Shown: positions 31,717-41,196, numbered from the stretch's first letter. The stretch is DNA of 64,000 bases from Acetobacteraceae bacterium (GCA_004843345.1 CP039460.1:186001-250000), one strand, 5' to 3'. Notes: generated by a model from the letters alone, not told the origin. Translations and numbers: made by a program.

Positions 31717-32208
31717 TTATTTTCTGCGTAACGCAGCCGTCTCAAGGACGCCATTTGCTAAACGTGCGGCCTCAACACTCAAAAAAGCATGTGTGACATC
31801 CATATATTCATTGATCGTGATCGCCGCAGGCAAGCCATCCGATAATTCCGCCAAAGCAGCCCTCAAAATAGCTCTCAAAACGGAATCGATTTGACGTAAA
31901 GACCATTCCTTTGGCAAAATTTCTGAAAGTTCTTCGTCTATCTTTTCTTGATTTAAAGCTGCTTTTCGAAAAATTTGTCCTAACAAAAGCATATCAGCCT
32001 GAGGAACTTTTCCCTCCTCAAACTGATCCAAATGCCCCCCCCCACGGTGCTGATGAAATTGTAAAAGAATTTGATCAACAGAATCACCTGACTGCTCATA
32101 CTGAAATAACGCCTGAACAGCGCCTGCCCGTGCTATTGTACGTCTTCTAAATTGATTCCTCGTTTTTTTATTTGTTTTATCATTCGAGACGGAAACAGAA
32201 TCCGACAT
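31717..32208 (-). CDS. nusB: Transcription antitermination factor NusB
   Basis: 163 residues. The all-helical NusB fold is recognised by A-R-A-G-A-V-Q-A-L-F-Q-Y-E near residue 28, and by the C-terminal E-Y-M-D-V-T-H-A-F and A-R-L-A-N-G-V-L motifs. NusB with S10 binds boxA in rRNA antitermination. There is a 20-residue polar N-terminal extension. Clear AAGGA site before the ATG. ribH, often upstream in alphaproteobacteria, is not here. Confidence 0.94.
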   Translation of the reverse strand: MSDSVSVSNDKTNKKTRNQFRRRTIARAGAVQALFQYEQSGDSVDQILLQFHQHRGGGHLDQFEEGKVPQADMLLLGQIFRKAALNQEKIDEELSEILPKEWSLRQIDSVLRAILRAALAELSDGLPAAITINEYMDVTHAFLSVEAARLANGVLETAALRRK

Positions 32209-32337
32209 AAAAATTCCTTAAATTTTACTTCTTTTACAAAATGGGAGTAACTTCTAGTCTATCTTTTTTACTCCCTTTGGGAAAGCAATAGGCTATAAAT
32301 AAGAAAAATTCGTCTGCCCCTTTAGGAAAGTGATACA

Positions 32338-32943
32338 ATGACGCTCCTCTCAAAACACCGCGCTCTTCCTCTTGCCCTTATCGCCAGCGCTCCATTCTTT
32401 TTTTCAACAAACGTTCAAGCTAAAGCAGAAGATCAAAACGCCAAACTTTCAGCGTCACCAACTTCTGTGGACACCAGCACAACAACAAAAATTCAAAAGG
32501 AATCCTATTCTTATCAAAGCCATACGGAAACAAACGCCTCTATTGATCGGGTTGAATTAAAGCAAGCCCTTCTAAGAAAATCGTCCACAGATCTTTTGGA
32601 AGGAAGCTTTATTCTCAAAAATACGGCAAATAAAGATTTTCTTCTAAAATCCATTACGTCTGATCAATGTGCGACCGTTGGACAGTTTCAAGACACACAA
32701 GCCTTCACGGAAGAAACAGAAGATGCCTCTGGAAATATTTTTAAAAACTTACCTATTCCACGTTTAAATACAATCGCTTTCCCGTTCAGCAGCTTTCATC
32801 TTTCTTGCTTACCAAAAGAAAAAGCCTCTTTTGTGAATGGACAAGAAGTTCCCTTTATTTTTCATTTCAAAGAAGGTGATAAAACCTACAATTTTACTTT
32901 TCAGACAAACGACGAAACAAATAACGCTCAAGACAAGCAATAA
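32338..32943 (+). CDS. Exported protein, possible divergent PCuAC-like copper chaperone
   Basis: 201 residues with a signal peptide (cleavage near V-Q-A-K, about residue 29). The rest has an all-beta pattern resembling the PCuAC/DUF461 fold: E-G-S-F-I-L-K-N-T-A-N-K-D-F-L-L-K-S-I, then P-R-L-N-T-I-A-F-P-F-S-S-F-H-L-S-C-L and V-P-F-I-F-H-F. Classic PCuAC proteins bind Cu(I) through H and M ligands with a final H-x-M; here that place reads FHLSC, and the first Met ligands are missing. Fold assignment is my judgement from pattern only. It lies alone between nusB and the convergent Gfo/Idh gene. Confidence 0.55.
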   Translation: MTLLSKHRALPLALIASAPFFFSTNVQAKAEDQNAKLSASPTSVDTSTTTKIQKESYSYQSHTETNASIDRVELKQALLRKSSTDLLEGSFILKNTANKDFLLKSITSDQCATVGQFQDTQAFTEETEDASGNIFKNLPIPRLNTIAFPFSSFHLSCLPKEKASFVNGQEVPFIFHFKEGDKTYNFTFQTNDETNNAQDKQ

Positions 32944-32953
32944 GATTTTTAAA

Positions 32954-33910
32954 TTATCGAATTAGGCGCTCTTTGACCGATTCATCTAAGATTTTTTCTT
33001 CGATCCTTTCTGCCATACAGAGCGCCTGAAAAGCTGTTTCGGCATTGTACCCTTTGGTATAAAATTCACCTTCCAAACAAAGCCGTGTGAAATCATCATG
33101 CTCTTGCCATAGCAAGTCTATTTTAGGCCATTCAATCTGATGCAAAAATATCTTTTCTCCTACGTTTCTCTTTCTAAAATAACGTAGTTCTTGCCGAACA
33201 AAATCTGCTTCTAAAGAGAATTGTGCGTCTTCTATCGAAATTTTTCGCTTACCTTCTTCGACAGCTCTACTTGCAAAAAGAGAAACTTGGCACTTACTTC
33301 TAAAGAAAAAACGGGAAAAGATTTCATCCCACAAATCTGTCTTTATCTTTCGGCCTCTCGCTTCTAAACATACGCCTATTTCTCCAAACAAAGAAGCAAG
33401 TAATTCAAGATCATGAATCATTAAGTCAAAGGCAATCGAAACATCCTCTCCTCTATTGGCATAAGGTACACAGCGCTCAACCTCAATGATTGACGGCGAT
33501 GGAATAATTTCTAAAATTTTCTGAACAGGTAAAGAATATGTTAAAAGATGGCCTACTTTAAGAATTCTCTTTTTCTCTTCGGCTAAACGTAACAGCGCCA
33601 AGCCTTCTTCATTTTTAACTGCAAGAGGCTTTTCTAAAAAAACATGTTTTCCAGACTCCAATGCCAATTTTGCAAGTTTAAAATGGGTTATTGCGGGGGT
33701 CGCAATGACAACTGCCTCAACTTCTTGCAAAAGCTCTCCTAGATTTTCAAAAAAACAAATTGAAAATTCTTCTGCAATAGAAAACGCACGCTCTTTATCA
33801 ATCTCAGAAAAACCAATGAGCATTTCAAGAGGATGCAACAAGGATTTTTGAATGTGAAATCGTCCAAAATGCCCTGCTCCAACAATACCCACCCGTAAAG
33901 GACTCCCCAT
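32954..33910 (-). CDS. Gfo/Idh/MocA-family oxidoreductase
   Basis: 318 residues. An N-terminal Rossmann domain with R-V-G-I-V-G-A-G-H-F-G-R is followed by V-V-I-A-T-P and the family motif E-K-P-L-A-V (Lys near residue 94), then the alpha/beta domain with M-I-H-D-L-E-L. It should be an NAD(P)-dependent sugar or sugar-derived dehydrogenase. Family members act on many substrates, and the gene has no pathway neighbour, so the substrate is unknown. The shorter length and D-L-M-I-H-D resemble UDP-sugar or inositol-type branches loosely. Confidence 0.88.
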   Translation of the reverse strand: MGSPLRVGIVGAGHFGRFHIQKSLLHPLEMLIGFSEIDKERAFSIAEEFSICFFENLGELLQEVEAVVIATPAITHFKLAKLALESGKHVFLEKPLAVKNEEGLALLRLAEEKKRILKVGHLLTYSLPVQKILEIIPSPSIIEVERCVPYANRGEDVSIAFDLMIHDLELLASLFGEIGVCLEARGRKIKTDLWDEIFSRFFFRSKCQVSLFASRAVEEGKRKISIEDAQFSLEADFVRQELRYFRKRNVGEKIFLHQIEWPKIDLLWQEHDDFTRLCLEGEFYTKGYNAETAFQALCMAERIEEKILDESVKERLIR

Positions 33911-34075
33911 AAAAACGCTTTTCCTTCTTCTAAGTGTTTTTCTCCCCTCTCTTACACCCTAATTTTAAAAAATACCTTTTTAATTTAAAGACAATTCCGT
34001 TGTTAGAGTTGCGCCTTTTGCTAGAAAACGGCATTGTACAGACGCTAAATGTTAAAGGGGACTATTCTTTACGCT

Positions 34076-35614
34076 ATGCTTTATTACACGCGTCTTCGCC
34101 TATTAGGGATTCTTGCCGTTTGTTTGGTCGGTATTCTATTCTGCCTTCCAAACGTTATCAAACAGCCCATATCACAGTTGCCTTGGCGTCAAGTCCATCT
34201 TGGACTCGACCTTAAAGGGGGATCATACCTTCTGCTGCAATTGGACACGGCATCTCTGGAAAAAGATCAGCTCCACTCTCTTAGGGAACAGTTAAAGCAA
34301 TCTCTTCTCACAAAAGGTGCTGGTTATGTAAATCTTCTTGTAAATGAAACAACCAATCAAGTTTCATTTTCATTAAGAGCCCCTCAAGAACGTTCTCTTG
34401 TCATTGAGACTCTGGATAAACTCATTGCAACGAATGACCACACTTTTGGCTATCAGGAAAATAACGGACGCTTCACCTTATCTTTTATACAAGCCGCTTT
34501 TGAAGAAAAAGCGAAAGAAGCTGTAAATCGTGCAATTGAAATTGTTCGCAGACGAATTGATGAAACAGGCGCAATGGATCCAACAATTGCCCGTGAAGGA
34601 GACAACCGCATTATGGTTGAACTTCCAGGAGTAAGTGATCCTGAAAGAATTAAAAATTTACTCGGAACAACAGCAAGGCTAACCTTTAGACTTGTTGGTG
34701 AGCAAAACGAAACATTCGGAACAACCCTGCTCAAAGATGAGCAGTCAGGGCAGGAAATCCCTATCCGTGACCACATTGCTGTGGATGGTGCTGACCTCAC
34801 AAACGCAGGCGCCGCCATTGACCAGCAAAGTGGCGGATGGGCTGTCACATTCCAACTCAATAATAAAGGTGCGGACGCCTTTGCTTCCGTCACCCAGTCT
34901 AACGTTGGAAAACACTTTGCCATTGTCCTTGACCAGAAAGTCATCGAAGCCCCCCGCATTATGAGTCCTATTACAGGAGGAAACGGCCAAATCACAGGTG
35001 GCTTTACCTCCCAAAGCGCTTCCGACTTGGCTCTGCTTCTCCGTGCTGGCGCATTGCCTGCTCCCCTTAAAATTATTGAAGAAAGAAGTATCGGCCCAAG
35101 CCTTGGAAAAGCCTCTATTCACGCAGGTATTACCAGCCTTGCCGTTGGTTTCCTATTGGTAACGCTGTTCATGATTGTTTTTTATGGGCAGTTTGGCATT
35201 TATGCGGATATTTCGTTACTTGCGAACTTGGGCTTAATGTTAGGAATCTTATCCCTCTTCCAAGCGACATTAACCCTTGCAGGTATGGCTGGTATCCTCT
35301 TAACACTCGGTATGGCACTGGATGCCAATATTTTAATTAACGCCCGTATCCGTGAAGAAACCCAACGCGGAAAACCGCCGCTTCAGGCCATTCAAAGTGG
35401 CTTTATCCATGCGAGAGCAACTGTTATTGACAGTAACGTCACGGCTTTTTTAGCCCATGTGATGCTCTTCATCTTTGGAGCTGGTCCTGTTCGAAATTTT
35501 GCGCTCACGATTACAATCGGTATTGGAACAACCTTGTTTACAACCCTTCTTTTAACACCGCTCCTGATTATGCGCTGGTACGCCCACACTCGCCCTAAAA
35601 AGCTTCCGGTCTGA
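34076..35614 (+). CDS. secD: Protein translocase subunit SecD
   Basis: 512 residues from the ATG at 34076, which gives the usual short N-terminus (M-L-Y-Y-T-R-L-R-L-L) before the first membrane helix; an in-frame ATG nine codons earlier is the alternative. D-L-K-G-G-S-Y-L-L-L-Q is the conserved segment after helix 1, then a large periplasmic P1 domain with R-R-R-I-D-E-T-G, and five C-terminal helices with G-M-A-L-D-A-N-I-L-I-N. SecD uses the proton gradient to pull exported proteins. yajC is not upstream. secF follows after eight bases. Confidence 0.96.
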   Translation: MLYYTRLRLLGILAVCLVGILFCLPNVIKQPISQLPWRQVHLGLDLKGGSYLLLQLDTASLEKDQLHSLREQLKQSLLTKGAGYVNLLVNETTNQVSFSLRAPQERSLVIETLDKLIATNDHTFGYQENNGRFTLSFIQAAFEEKAKEAVNRAIEIVRRRIDETGAMDPTIAREGDNRIMVELPGVSDPERIKNLLGTTARLTFRLVGEQNETFGTTLLKDEQSGQEIPIRDHIAVDGADLTNAGAAIDQQSGGWAVTFQLNNKGADAFASVTQSNVGKHFAIVLDQKVIEAPRIMSPITGGNGQITGGFTSQSASDLALLLRAGALPAPLKIIEERSIGPSLGKASIHAGITSLAVGFLLVTLFMIVFYGQFGIYADISLLANLGLMLGILSLFQATLTLAGMAGILLTLGMALDANILINARIREETQRGKPPLQAIQSGFIHARATVIDSNVTAFLAHVMLFIFGAGPVRNFALTITIGIGTTLFTTLLLTPLLIMRWYAHTRPKKLPV

Positions 35615-35622
35615 GGTCTGTT

Positions 35623-36552
35623 ATGAGCATTAAACCACTTTTACATTTCTTTGCCCAACAGCCTAATTTCAACTTTATGAAAGGAAGATGGATTGGGCTT
35701 GCAACTTCTGCAATCCTTTCAACCCTTTCGATTATTCTGTTTTTTCATCCGGGACTTAAACTAGGTTTGGACTTCCGTGGCGGTGTCATTATCGAAGCAC
35801 ACTCTCCAAAAGCAGAAACACCCGAAGAGATTAGACATATTTTAGAGAAAAAAGGCATTACCGCCTCTGTTCAAAGTTTTGGAACGGACCAGGATTACCG
35901 TATCTCCGCAAATATGCCAGAGAAAGAAACTGTTGAAGGCAATAAAACAATTGTTTCGACTATTCAAACAGCTTTAAATGAACACACGGCAGGAACTAAA
36001 ATCCTAAGAACAGATTCCGTTGGCGCTTCCGTCTCCAAAGAGCTTTTTCGAGATGGCTTATTAGCTCTCTTTCTAAGTCTTGGAATGATCATGATCTATA
36101 TTTGGATCAGATTTGAACGTGAATTCGCCATTGCGGCTGTGATTACGTTGATTCTTGATCTTACAAAAACAGTCGGTTTTCTGGTAATTACAGGGTTTGA
36201 ATTCGACTTGATTATGGTGGCGTCACTTCTGACCATTATTGGATATTCAACGAACGATAAAGTTGTCGTTTACGACCGTGTTCGTGAAAATCTCCGAAAA
36301 TTCAGAACAATGCCCTTAAGCGAAATCCTTAATCTTTCAATCAATGAAACATTAAATAGAACACTAGCCACTTCCAGTACGCTTTTCCTAGCGGCTCTTC
36401 CTCTAGCGCTTTTTGGCGGAAGTACACTGACGGCCTTTGCTTGGGTCATGCTCGTTGGTATCGTTATTGGAACTTCATCTTCTATCTTTATTGGCGCTCC
36501 ACTCCTTCTGCTTATGGGAAGTAAACGGTTAAGACCACATACTAAAGGATAA
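35623..36552 (+). CDS. secF: Protein translocase subunit SecF
   Basis: 309 residues. It has one N-terminal helix, then G-L-D-F-R-G-G-V-I-I-E, a periplasmic domain, and five helices with T-I-I-G-Y-S-T-N-D-K-V-V-V-Y-D-R and L-N-R-T-L-A-T-S, the RND-type signature. It forms the SecDF complex with the upstream gene. GAGG is the ribosome-binding site. A terminator follows. Confidence 0.97.
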   Translation: MSIKPLLHFFAQQPNFNFMKGRWIGLATSAILSTLSIILFFHPGLKLGLDFRGGVIIEAHSPKAETPEEIRHILEKKGITASVQSFGTDQDYRISANMPEKETVEGNKTIVSTIQTALNEHTAGTKILRTDSVGASVSKELFRDGLLALFLSLGMIMIYIWIRFEREFAIAAVITLILDLTKTVGFLVITGFEFDLIMVASLLTIIGYSTNDKVVVYDRVRENLRKFRTMPLSEILNLSINETLNRTLATSSTLFLAALPLALFGGSTLTAFAWVMLVGIVIGTSSSIFIGAPLLLLMGSKRLRPHTKG

Positions 36553-36557
36553 AAAAG

Positions 36558-36590
36558 AACCTCAGCTTCCTAAAATAAGCTGGGGTTTTC
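36558..36590. terminator. Rho-independent terminator after secF
   Basis: AACCTCAGCTT (36558-36568) pairs with AAGCTGGGGTT (36577-36587), with G-T pairs, flanked by A and T runs. It lies between convergent secF and the minus-strand lipoprotein gene. Confidence 0.8.
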
Positions 36591-36591
36591 C

Positions 36592-36924
36592 TTATGGATG
36601 AATGGCTAAGAGATAATCTGTCAGGACATTTTCCATCTTGCCTTCAAAGACTTTATTGACAAGGCTTTGCTTTGCATCCCTATCCGTCTCTAAAAGCAAA
36701 TGCTCCTGTTCTGCCGAAATTTGCTTCCGTCCAAGAACACTCTGCGTAGCCCCATGCAAAATAAAATAACTATAAAAGCGTGCCTCCGGAGAAGTGGCTC
36801 CCAATGCCAAGCGTTGAAAAGGATGCAGGGTACAGCCCAAAAGGAAGACCCCCACGCAGGAAATCGTAAAAAAAACAGTCTTAAACGGAAATCTTGGATG
36901 AGACGTAAAATCTTCTTTCTTCAT
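36592..36924 (-). CDS. Small predicted lipoprotein, unknown function
   Basis: 110 residues from the ATG at 36924, which has an AAGGAAG site; the frame continues nine codons up to a TTG. The N-terminus is basic (M-K-K-E-D-F-T-S-H-P), then a hydrophobic stretch ends in V-F-L-L-G-C, a probable lipobox. The mature part is helical and contains R-F-Y-S-Y-F-I-L-H-G-A and E-Q-E-H-L-L-L-E-T-D-R-D-A-K. No family recognised. It is convergent with secF. Confidence 0.6.
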   Translation of the reverse strand: MKKEDFTSHPRFPFKTVFFTISCVGVFLLGCTLHPFQRLALGATSPEARFYSYFILHGATQSVLGRKQISAEQEHLLLETDRDAKQSLVNKVFEGKMENVLTDYLLAIHP

Positions 36925-37112
36925 CTCTTCCTTATAGAAGTTTTTGAACAAAAACGCATAATCCTTTTTCTAACGTTTTTATGCTCTAAAAGAGAGCCTC
37001 TGCTTTTGGCCTTTTCGATTTCGGAAAAATCGGCTATAAGGAGGGAAAATTGTTCTTCTTTTAGGAAGAAATTTCCAAAAATTAATTACATTTATAACGA
37101 AGCAGAGACCTA

Positions 37113-37343
37113 ATGAAGCCAGGCATTCACCCAGATTATCACGAAGTCACCGTTATCATGAGCGATGGCAGTGAATATAAAACACGTTCTTGCTACGGCA
37201 AGGAAGGCGACAGCATTCGCCTAGATATTGATCCAACAAGCCATCCTGCATGGACAGGCGTCCACCGTATTATTGACAGCGGGGGAAGAGTTGCTCGTTT
37301 TGCAAAACGCTTTGGTTCGCTCGGCGCTCCAAAAAGCAAATAA
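37113..37343 (+). CDS. rpmE: 50S ribosomal protein L31
   Basis: 76 residues. The start [10 protein letters not shown], the [10 protein letters not shown] motif and the S-H-P-A-W-T-G ... R-V-A-R-F end match bL31. It lacks the CxxC zinc pair, as in the alphaproteobacterial forms. It is immediately followed by trcR, a frequent order in the class. Confidence 0.95.
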   Translation: MKPGIHPDYHEVTVIMSDGSEYKTRSCYGKEGDSIRLDIDPTSHPAWTGVHRIIDSGGRVARFAKRFGSLGAPKSK

Positions 37344-37376
37344 TATCTTTCCTTTCTTTTTTTGAACGGTTCTTTT

Positions 37377-37961
37377 ATGACAGCTCCATTGATGCCCAAA
37401 GGCACAGCCGTGTGGTTAGTTGAAAAAACGGCTTTGACTTTTGAACAAATTGCTGATTTCTGCGGTATGCATCCGCTCGAAGTGCAGGCTATTGCGGACG
37501 GAGAAGTCGGCAAAGGAATTAACGGGTATGATCCCGTTAAAAACCATCAGCTTCCTGCCTCGGAGATCCAACGTTGCGAAGCAGACACAACAGCCCGTCT
37601 CAAAAAAGTAACAACGGAAAATCCTGTTGTTCGTCGGACAAAGGGTGCTCGGTACACACCACTCGCCCGTCGTCATGATCGTCCTGATGCGATTGCCTTT
37701 TTGTTAAAGCAATATCCCCATATGGAGGATAAACAAATTGTTAAATTATTAGGAACGACCAAAGACACGATTGAAAAAATCCGCACACGTCAACATTGGA
37801 ACACCCCTAACATTAAGCCACGTGATCCTGTGATCATGGGTCTATGCACACAAATGGATCTTAATGCGGCGGTCAGTCTTGCAAATGAGAAAACTGCTGA
37901 AAAAGAGCAGCCAAATCCGCAAGACGAGCTTCTAAATGAATTGAAAAATTTTGGGTTTTAA
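37377..37961 (+). CDS. trcR: TrcR-type cell-cycle transcriptional regulator (DUF1013)
   Basis: 194 residues from the ATG at 37377 (an upstream TTG is unlikely). It matches the DUF1013 family: M-P-K-G-T-A-V-W-L-V-E-x-T-A-L-T-F-E-Q-I-A, then I-N-G-Y-D-P-V, and R-R-H-D-R-P-D-A-I-A-F-L-L-K, with a C-terminal helix-turn-helix-like K-Q-I-V-K-L-L-G-T-T-K-D-T-I. The family is restricted to alphaproteobacteria and is named for a Caulobacter cell-cycle regulator. Its presence supports the taxonomic call. Confidence 0.92.
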   Translation: MTAPLMPKGTAVWLVEKTALTFEQIADFCGMHPLEVQAIADGEVGKGINGYDPVKNHQLPASEIQRCEADTTARLKKVTTENPVVRRTKGARYTPLARRHDRPDAIAFLLKQYPHMEDKQIVKLLGTTKDTIEKIRTRQHWNTPNIKPRDPVIMGLCTQMDLNAAVSLANEKTAEKEQPNPQDELLNELKNFGF

Positions 37962-37990
37962 TCCTTTATTTTCTTTTCTCAATAATTGAG

Positions 37991-38022
37991 TCTTTCCCCT
38001 ACTTTCATTTTATGGGGAAAGA
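37991..38022 (+). terminator. Probable terminator after trcR
   Basis: TCTTTCCCC (37991-37999) pairs with GGGGAAAGA (38014-38022) over a 14-base loop, followed by a T-rich stretch. The loop is long, so moderate confidence. Confidence 0.5.
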
Positions 38023-38061
38023 TGAAATTATTTTAAGACCTTTTTAAAAAAGGAATATTCT

Positions 38062-40251
38062 ATTCTTCTCTCTGACAATACGGCATATTTAGACAAACTT
38101 AACCCTGAGCAAAGGGCCGCCGTTGAGCAGACCGAAGGATCTCTCCTGATTCTAGCAGGAGCTGGGACAGGCAAAACAAGTGTTTTAACAACACGTTTTG
38201 CCCATCTTCTCCTCAGTGGAAAAGCATACCCTTCTCAAATTCTTGCTGTTACCTTTACAAATAAAGCTGCGCGCGAAATGCGGGAACGCATTGCCCAGAT
38301 TCTTGACCGGCCTATTGAAGGATTATGGCTTGGGACATTTCATTCTCTTTGTGTTCGCATTTTAAGGCAACATGCAACACTTGTCGGCTTACAACGGGAT
38401 TTCCTTATTCTAGACAGCGATGATCAGTTGCGTCTTATCAAACAGCTTATGGCAGATATGGGAATCAATCCAAAAGTGATTGCCCCCCAAAAAGCGCTTA
38501 ATGATATTCAGCTCTGGAAAGACAAGGCACTTACCTATCATAAACTGCGTGCGTCTGAAGAAATTAAACTGGGAGAGCATACACTCTCTGCCCTTTATCA
38601 AAGATACCAAGAACGCTTAATTTCACTCAATGCCTGTGATTTTGGAGATTTAATGCTCCATGTAACAGAAATTTTTATCAAATATCCCGAGATTTTAAGC
38701 GAATATCAAAGACGTTTCCGCTATATCATGGTCGATGAGTATCAAGACACAAATGCGATACAATATCTTTGGCTGCGTCTTCTTTCTCGCCAAAAAGATG
38801 ACATTCCTGCTAATCTTGCCTGCGTTGGTGATGATGATCAGTCGATTTATTCTTGGCGTGGCGCTGATATTACAAATATCCTGCGTTTCCAAAAAGATTT
38901 TCCAGGGGCAAATATCATTCGTCTTGAACGAAATTACCGTTCCACCCAAACGATTTTAAGCGCAGCTTCTGGCCTTATTGCACATAATCAAGGCCGTCTT
39001 GGTAAGGAACTTTGTTCTGGTCTTCCAAAAGAAGATAAAAAAGAAGACCTCATTAAGATTATCCCTGCAGGCGATTCAAATGAAGAAGCAGACTGTATCG
39101 CAGAGGAAATCAGAAAAGCACACCGTAAAAAAACGTCTTTCGATGAAATGGCTATCCTGATTCGCGCCAGTTTTCAGGCGCGATCTTTCGAAGATTCTTT
39201 CATCCGACAACATATTCCTTATCGGATTATTAGCGGTCAGGGATTTTATGAACGTGCAGAAATTCGGGATTGTATCGCCTATATCCGAACCCTCGTTCAG
39301 CCTGCTGATGATCTTGCCTTTGAACGCATCATAAATCTTCCACGCCGAGGCATGGGAAATGTCGCCATTGGCAAATTACGGGAAGAAGCCCAAATTCAAA
39401 ATATTTCGCTTCAAAATGCCCTTATCCAAAGATGGAAAAATGGCCTTTTAAAAGGAAAAAAAGGCCTTCCACTCATTCAATTTGTTGAAATGATGGAAGA
39501 AGGCCGTGAACATCTTAAAACGGATTCTCATGGCCAGCTTATCAAGTGGCTTTTAGAAGAAAGCGGCTATATTGAATATTGGAAAACACAAACAACACCA
39601 GATGCGCCTGGAAGATTAGAAAATATTCAGGAACTTCTAAGAGCCATTGATGAATTTCCGACATTAGAAGAATTTTTAGAACATATTGCGCTTGTAATGG
39701 ATGTCGATGCACTGACAGAAGAGGATGAATATGTCAGCATTATGACCCTTCACGCTGCAAAAGGCTTGGAATTCGATCTCGTATTTTTACCCGGTTGGGA
39801 AGAAGGCATTTTCCCCTCTCAACGTTCTTTAGACGAACGAGGCACAGAGGCCTTAGAGGAAGAAAGACGTCTTGCCTATGTTGGACTGACACGGGCTCGA
39901 AAAACCGCCATCATTAGCCATGCAGCAAGACGGCGTATTTATGGGAATTGGCAGGATTGCATTCCTTCCCGCTTCATTCGGGAAATCCCCGTAGATTTCA
40001 CAAATAGTGCAGCGCCGCCTCAGAATCCCTATGCTTTTTCAAAACCTTCAAATGACCGCAAAACCTTTTTTATGCGCTCCACTCCTGATCCCACGACACA
40101 AACAACAGGTCTGAAAGTTGGACAAACTATCTCTCATAAACGCTTTGGCGATGGAGTGATTTTAGAAGCACAAGGCAACCAGCTCATAATCCGTTTTGAA
40201 GATGGAAAAACACGCTGCCTCATGGCAGACTATGTCACAGCAAAATCATAG
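38062..40251 (+). CDS. uvrD: UvrD/PcrA-type DNA helicase with an apparent ATT start
   Basis: 729 residues if started at ATT 38062. Walker A (A-G-A-G-T-G-K-T) lies upstream of the first ATG at 38278, so that ATG would delete the ATP site. The frame is open back to a stop at 38023 and contains no ATG, GTG or TTG before the conserved Y-L-D-K-L-N-P-E-Q-R-A-A-V; ATT at 38062 has AAGGA seven bases upstream. Other motifs are V-D-E-Y-Q-D-T-N, G-D-D-D-Q-S-I-Y-S-W-R-G-A and V-G-L-T-R-A-R-K. A 3'-5' superfamily 1 helicase for excision and mismatch repair. A sequencing change in a start codon is the alternative. Confidence 0.93.
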   Translation: MLLSDNTAYLDKLNPEQRAAVEQTEGSLLILAGAGTGKTSVLTTRFAHLLLSGKAYPSQILAVTFTNKAAREMRERIAQILDRPIEGLWLGTFHSLCVRILRQHATLVGLQRDFLILDSDDQLRLIKQLMADMGINPKVIAPQKALNDIQLWKDKALTYHKLRASEEIKLGEHTLSALYQRYQERLISLNACDFGDLMLHVTEIFIKYPEILSEYQRRFRYIMVDEYQDTNAIQYLWLRLLSRQKDDIPANLACVGDDDQSIYSWRGADITNILRFQKDFPGANIIRLERNYRSTQTILSAASGLIAHNQGRLGKELCSGLPKEDKKEDLIKIIPAGDSNEEADCIAEEIRKAHRKKTSFDEMAILIRASFQARSFEDSFIRQHIPYRIISGQGFYERAEIRDCIAYIRTLVQPADDLAFERIINLPRRGMGNVAIGKLREEAQIQNISLQNALIQRWKNGLLKGKKGLPLIQFVEMMEEGREHLKTDSHGQLIKWLLEESGYIEYWKTQTTPDAPGRLENIQELLRAIDEFPTLEEFLEHIALVMDVDALTEEDEYVSIMTLHAAKGLEFDLVFLPGWEEGIFPSQRSLDERGTEALEEERRLAYVGLTRARKTAIISHAARRRIYGNWQDCIPSRFIREIPVDFTNSAAPPQNPYAFSKPSNDRKTFFMRSTPDPTTQTTGLKVGQTISHKRFGDGVILEAQGNQLIIRFEDGKTRCLMADYVTAKS

Positions 40252-40279
40252 CAAATGATTGATTATTGGAAACATTGAA

Positions 40280-41188
40280 ATGACCCACCCCGAAGCGCCT
40301 GAAGGTTTTTTAGAAAATATTTCTTTTACCGTTCATGAGAAAGATGCCCCTATTTTTGAAAAGGCACTTCAAACGGTTTGTTTAACGGTCAGTATTTTTG
40401 AAGTTGATGAAAAAAATCTAACATGGCGCGTTGAAGGGATTAAAATTCCCCATGAGCGGCAAGAAGAATTAGATTCTGCCCTCGAATTAGCTTCTTTTCT
40501 TACAGGTTGCACGCCAGATATTCTTATTGAATATGTCCCGCAGAAAGGATGGCTTGAAAAAGTCGCCCAAGAATTTCCGCCTCTTTTAGCTGGCGAAAAA
40601 TTTTGTATCAATGGAAGCCATTTATTACCCGAAAAACCAGACCATCCAGAACGTCTTAATCTTTATTTAGATGCTGGCATTGCTTTTGGCTCGGGTCAGC
40701 ATGAAACCACACGGGGCTGTATCAAAGCGCTTGAAGAAATCGCAAAAACTTATCCTGAAAAATTTCCAGGAAGTATTTTGGACATGGGATGCGGTTCTGG
40801 CATTTTAGCCATGGCCGCAGCGAAACTCTGGAACCAACCAGTCCTTGGAATTGATATTGAAGAAGATGCTGTTCGGGTTACAAAAGAAAATGCCGAACGC
40901 AATAACATCTCCTCTCTTATTTCAGCCTATCAGGCAGATGGCTGGCAAGCTGGACATGCGCAAAAAAATGCTCCTTACGGCCTTATTTTTGCCAATATTT
41001 TAGCAGGGCCTCTTTGTGAAATGGCAGAAGACCTGACAAATGCCTTGGACAATAAGGGCTATGCGATTTTAGCAGGCTTACTCGCTGTACAGGCTGATGA
41101 AGTATTAGAAGCCTACCAAAAAACAGGCCTTTCCTTAGAAAAAAGATTTGATGATAATGGCTGGACGATTTTGCTCTTACGAAAGTAA
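40280..41188 (+). CDS. prmA: Ribosomal protein L11 methyltransferase
   Basis: 302 residues from the ATG at 40280; a TTG at 40259 is also in frame. The N-terminal substrate-binding region precedes a class I methyltransferase with D-A-G-I-A-F-G-S-G-Q-H-E-T-T-R, D-M-G-C-G-S-G-I-L-A and N-I-L-A-G-P-L, which is the PrmA signature (N-P-P-like motif replaced by N-I-L-A as in the family). It trimethylates ribosomal protein L11. It starts just after uvrD and is probably co-transcribed. Confidence 0.95.
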   Translation: MTHPEAPEGFLENISFTVHEKDAPIFEKALQTVCLTVSIFEVDEKNLTWRVEGIKIPHERQEELDSALELASFLTGCTPDILIEYVPQKGWLEKVAQEFPPLLAGEKFCINGSHLLPEKPDHPERLNLYLDAGIAFGSGQHETTRGCIKALEEIAKTYPEKFPGSILDMGCGSGILAMAAAKLWNQPVLGIDIEEDAVRVTKENAERNNISSLISAYQADGWQAGHAQKNAPYGLIFANILAGPLCEMAEDLTNALDNKGYAILAGLLAVQADEVLEAYQKTGLSLEKRFDDNGWTILLLRK

Positions 41189-41196
41189 ATCTCATT

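Noticed and set aside
38278-40251. uvrD starting at the first ATG (38278)
   Set aside because: This start would remove the Walker A motif, although the upstream frame encodes it without interruption.
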